A stretch of DNA of 64,000 bases, taken from assembly GCA_030828505.1 (NCBI GenBank), contig JAURCJ010000005.1, forward strand, positions 51,803-115,802. Direction: 5' to 3'. A program made the position numbers and the translations under genes. A model generated the notes under the pieces. It was not told the DNA's origin, ran no database searches, and saw only the letters and a list, made by a program, of their open reading frames with translations. Origin of the DNA: Alphaproteobacteria bacterium. GTDB taxonomy: Bacteria; Pseudomonadota; Alphaproteobacteria; TMED109. Shown in pieces: positions 62,438-64,000 of the stretch (position 1 is the stretch's first letter; each line of letters begins with the position of its first letter).

Positions 62438-64000
62438 TAGTATAGCAGCTAAATTCAATAGTGATAAAATTTTAATAATAGATTTTGGCAGCCAATTTAC
62501 ACAATTAATAGCAAGACGTGTTAGAGAAGAAGGTGTTTTTTGTCAAATAGTACCTTATAATAAAGTAAGTGAATATCTTAATATAAATACCCCTAAAGGA
62601 ATTATTTTGTCTGGTGGACCTTCTTCGGTTTTAGGTATAGAAACACCACGAATACAAAAAGAAATTATTGAGATGGGAAAGCCAATATTAGGAATATGTT
62701 ATGGACAACAAGTTTTAGTTCAACAGCTTGGTGGTTCAGTTGTATCGTCAGATGCAAGCGAATTTGGAAGAGCAAATATTAAAGTTATATCATCTTGTTC
62801 ATTGACTGATAAAGTATGGGAGATAGGAAAGAAGTATCAAGTATGGATGAGTCATGGAGACAGTGTAGTTAAAATGCCTGCGGGTTTTGATTTAGTTGCT
62901 GAAACGGAAGGAGCTGCATATGCTGTAATTGCAAATGAAAAATCTAAACAGTACGGTGTTCAATTTCATCCTGAGGTAGTTCATACACTAGAAGGAAAAA
63001 AAATAATTCATAATTTTGTAAAAAAAATATGTGCTTGTAAAAATACATGGAGTATGGAGTCTTTTCTAGATTATAAAGTTAATATTATAAAAGATCAGGT
63101 AGGAGGAGAAAAAGTATTATGTGGCTTATCAGGTGGGGTTGACTCATCCGTTACAGCTGCTCTTCTAGATAAAGCAATAGGAAATCAGTTAGTTTGCGTT
63201 TTTGTAGACCACGGACTGCTTAGAGGCGGTGAAGCAGAAGAAATTAATGCTATTTTTTCAAAAAGACTTGGCTCGAGGTTTATTAATGTTCAAGCTTCTA
63301 AAATATTTTTAGATGCACTACAGGGGGTAAGCGACCCTGAGAAAAAAAGAAAAATTATAGGTAATAAATTTATAGAAGTATTTGAAGCTGAAGCAAAAAA
63401 ACTAGGTAATATTGAATATTTAGCTCAGGGAACATTATATCCAGATGTAATTGAATCTGTATCTTTTTCAGGAGGACCTTCTGTAACTATTAAGTCACAT
63501 CATAATGTAGGCGGATTGCCTGAGAAAATGAATTTAAAATTGGTAGAACCACTAAGAGAACTATTTAAAGATGAAGTAAGAATATTAGGTGAAGAGTTAG
63601 GGCTTCCTAATAACCTAATTGGTAGACATCCTTTTCCAGGACCAGGTTTAGCAATTAGAATTCCTGGAATTATAACAAAGGGCTCTATAGAAACTTTACA
63701 AAAAGCAGACAATATTTTTATCGATGAAATTAAAAATTCAGATTTGTATGATAAAATTTGGCAAGCTTTTTGCGTACTATTACCTGTAAAAAGTGTAGGC
63801 GTGATGGGAGATTCTCGTTCTTATGATAATGCTTTGGTTTTAAGGGCAATTACCTCAGTTGATGGCATGACAGCTGAAGTTTATCCATTTGAACATTCAT
63901 TTTTAAATAGAGTTTCAACAAGAATAGTCAATGAAGTCAAAGGAATCAATAGAGTAACTTATGATATAACTTCAAAACCTCCTGGCACTATTGAGTGGGA
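62430..64000 (+). CDS. guaA: GMP synthase (glutamine-hydrolysing), 3' end truncated by window
   Basis: ATG at 62430; '[31 protein letters not shown]', 'GGPSSVLG', '[15 protein letters not shown]', '[21 protein letters not shown]', '[28 protein letters not shown]'; open to the window end and missing from the ORF track. Confidence 0.97.
   Translation, partial: MNNSIAAKFNSDKILIIDFGSQFTQLIARRVREEGVFCQIVPYNKVSEYLNINTPKGIILSGGPSSVLGIETPRIQKEIIEMGKPILGICYGQQVLVQQLGGSVVSSDASEFGRANIKVISSCSLTDKVWEIGKKYQVWMSHGDSVVKMPAGFDLVAETEGAAYAVIANEKSKQYGVQFHPEVVHTLEGKKIIHNFVKKICACKNTWSMESFLDYKVNIIKDQVGGEKVLCGLSGGVDSSVTAALLDKAIGNQLVCVFVDHGLLRGGEAEEINAIFSKRLGSRFINVQASKIFLDALQGVSDPEKKRKIIGNKFIEVFEAEAKKLGNIEYLAQGTLYPDVIESVSFSGGPSVTIKSHHNVGGLPEKMNLKLVEPLRELFKDEVRILGEELGLPNNLIGRHPFPGPGLAIRIPGIITKGSIETLQKADNIFIDEIKNSDLYDKIWQAFCVLLPVKSVGVMGDSRSYDNALVLRAITSVDGMTAEVYPFEHSFLNRVSTRIVNEVKGINRVTYDITSKPPGTIEW

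Overview
This is a 64 kb, very AT-rich bacterial chromosomal segment, densely coding. Gene content and an alphaproteobacterial-type SOS box upstream of recA (GAAC-N7-GAAC) point to an Alphaproteobacterium, probably a small-genome aquatic lineage (inference). I saw no rRNA, tRNA, CRISPR, transposase or phage genes. Recognisable blocks, in order: slt-moaB; a hypothetical-rich stretch (about 2.8-8.8 kb) of small secreted or membrane proteins; ubiA with two TIGR04282/04283-type glycosyltransferase genes; rsmE-gshA; tldD, hisC and CaiB/BaiF; soxXYZA followed by cystathionine beta-synthase-like, cystathionine gamma-lyase-like and sixA genes; cytochromes c; ispH/dxs; an RND efflux pair; a TetR regulator divergent from an MMPL/LolA-like/outer-membrane-protein trio; dksA-recA-alaS; icd; pqqABCDE divergent from a secreted rhodanese; and rlmE-guaB-rsmB-TPR-guaA (guaA truncated at the window end). 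Most interesting points: (1) a secreted Cu,Zn-SOD-fold-like protein with no histidines; (2) a scattered family of small secreted proteins with a W-x-C N-terminus and a Cys near the C-terminus; (3) soxXYZA without soxB but joined to transsulfuration genes, with a SoxY swinging arm ending GACS instead of GGCGG; (4) hisC with no ATG/GTG/TTG start; (5) an MMPL-LolA-like-beta-barrel trio. All family names come from reading translations; no searches were run.
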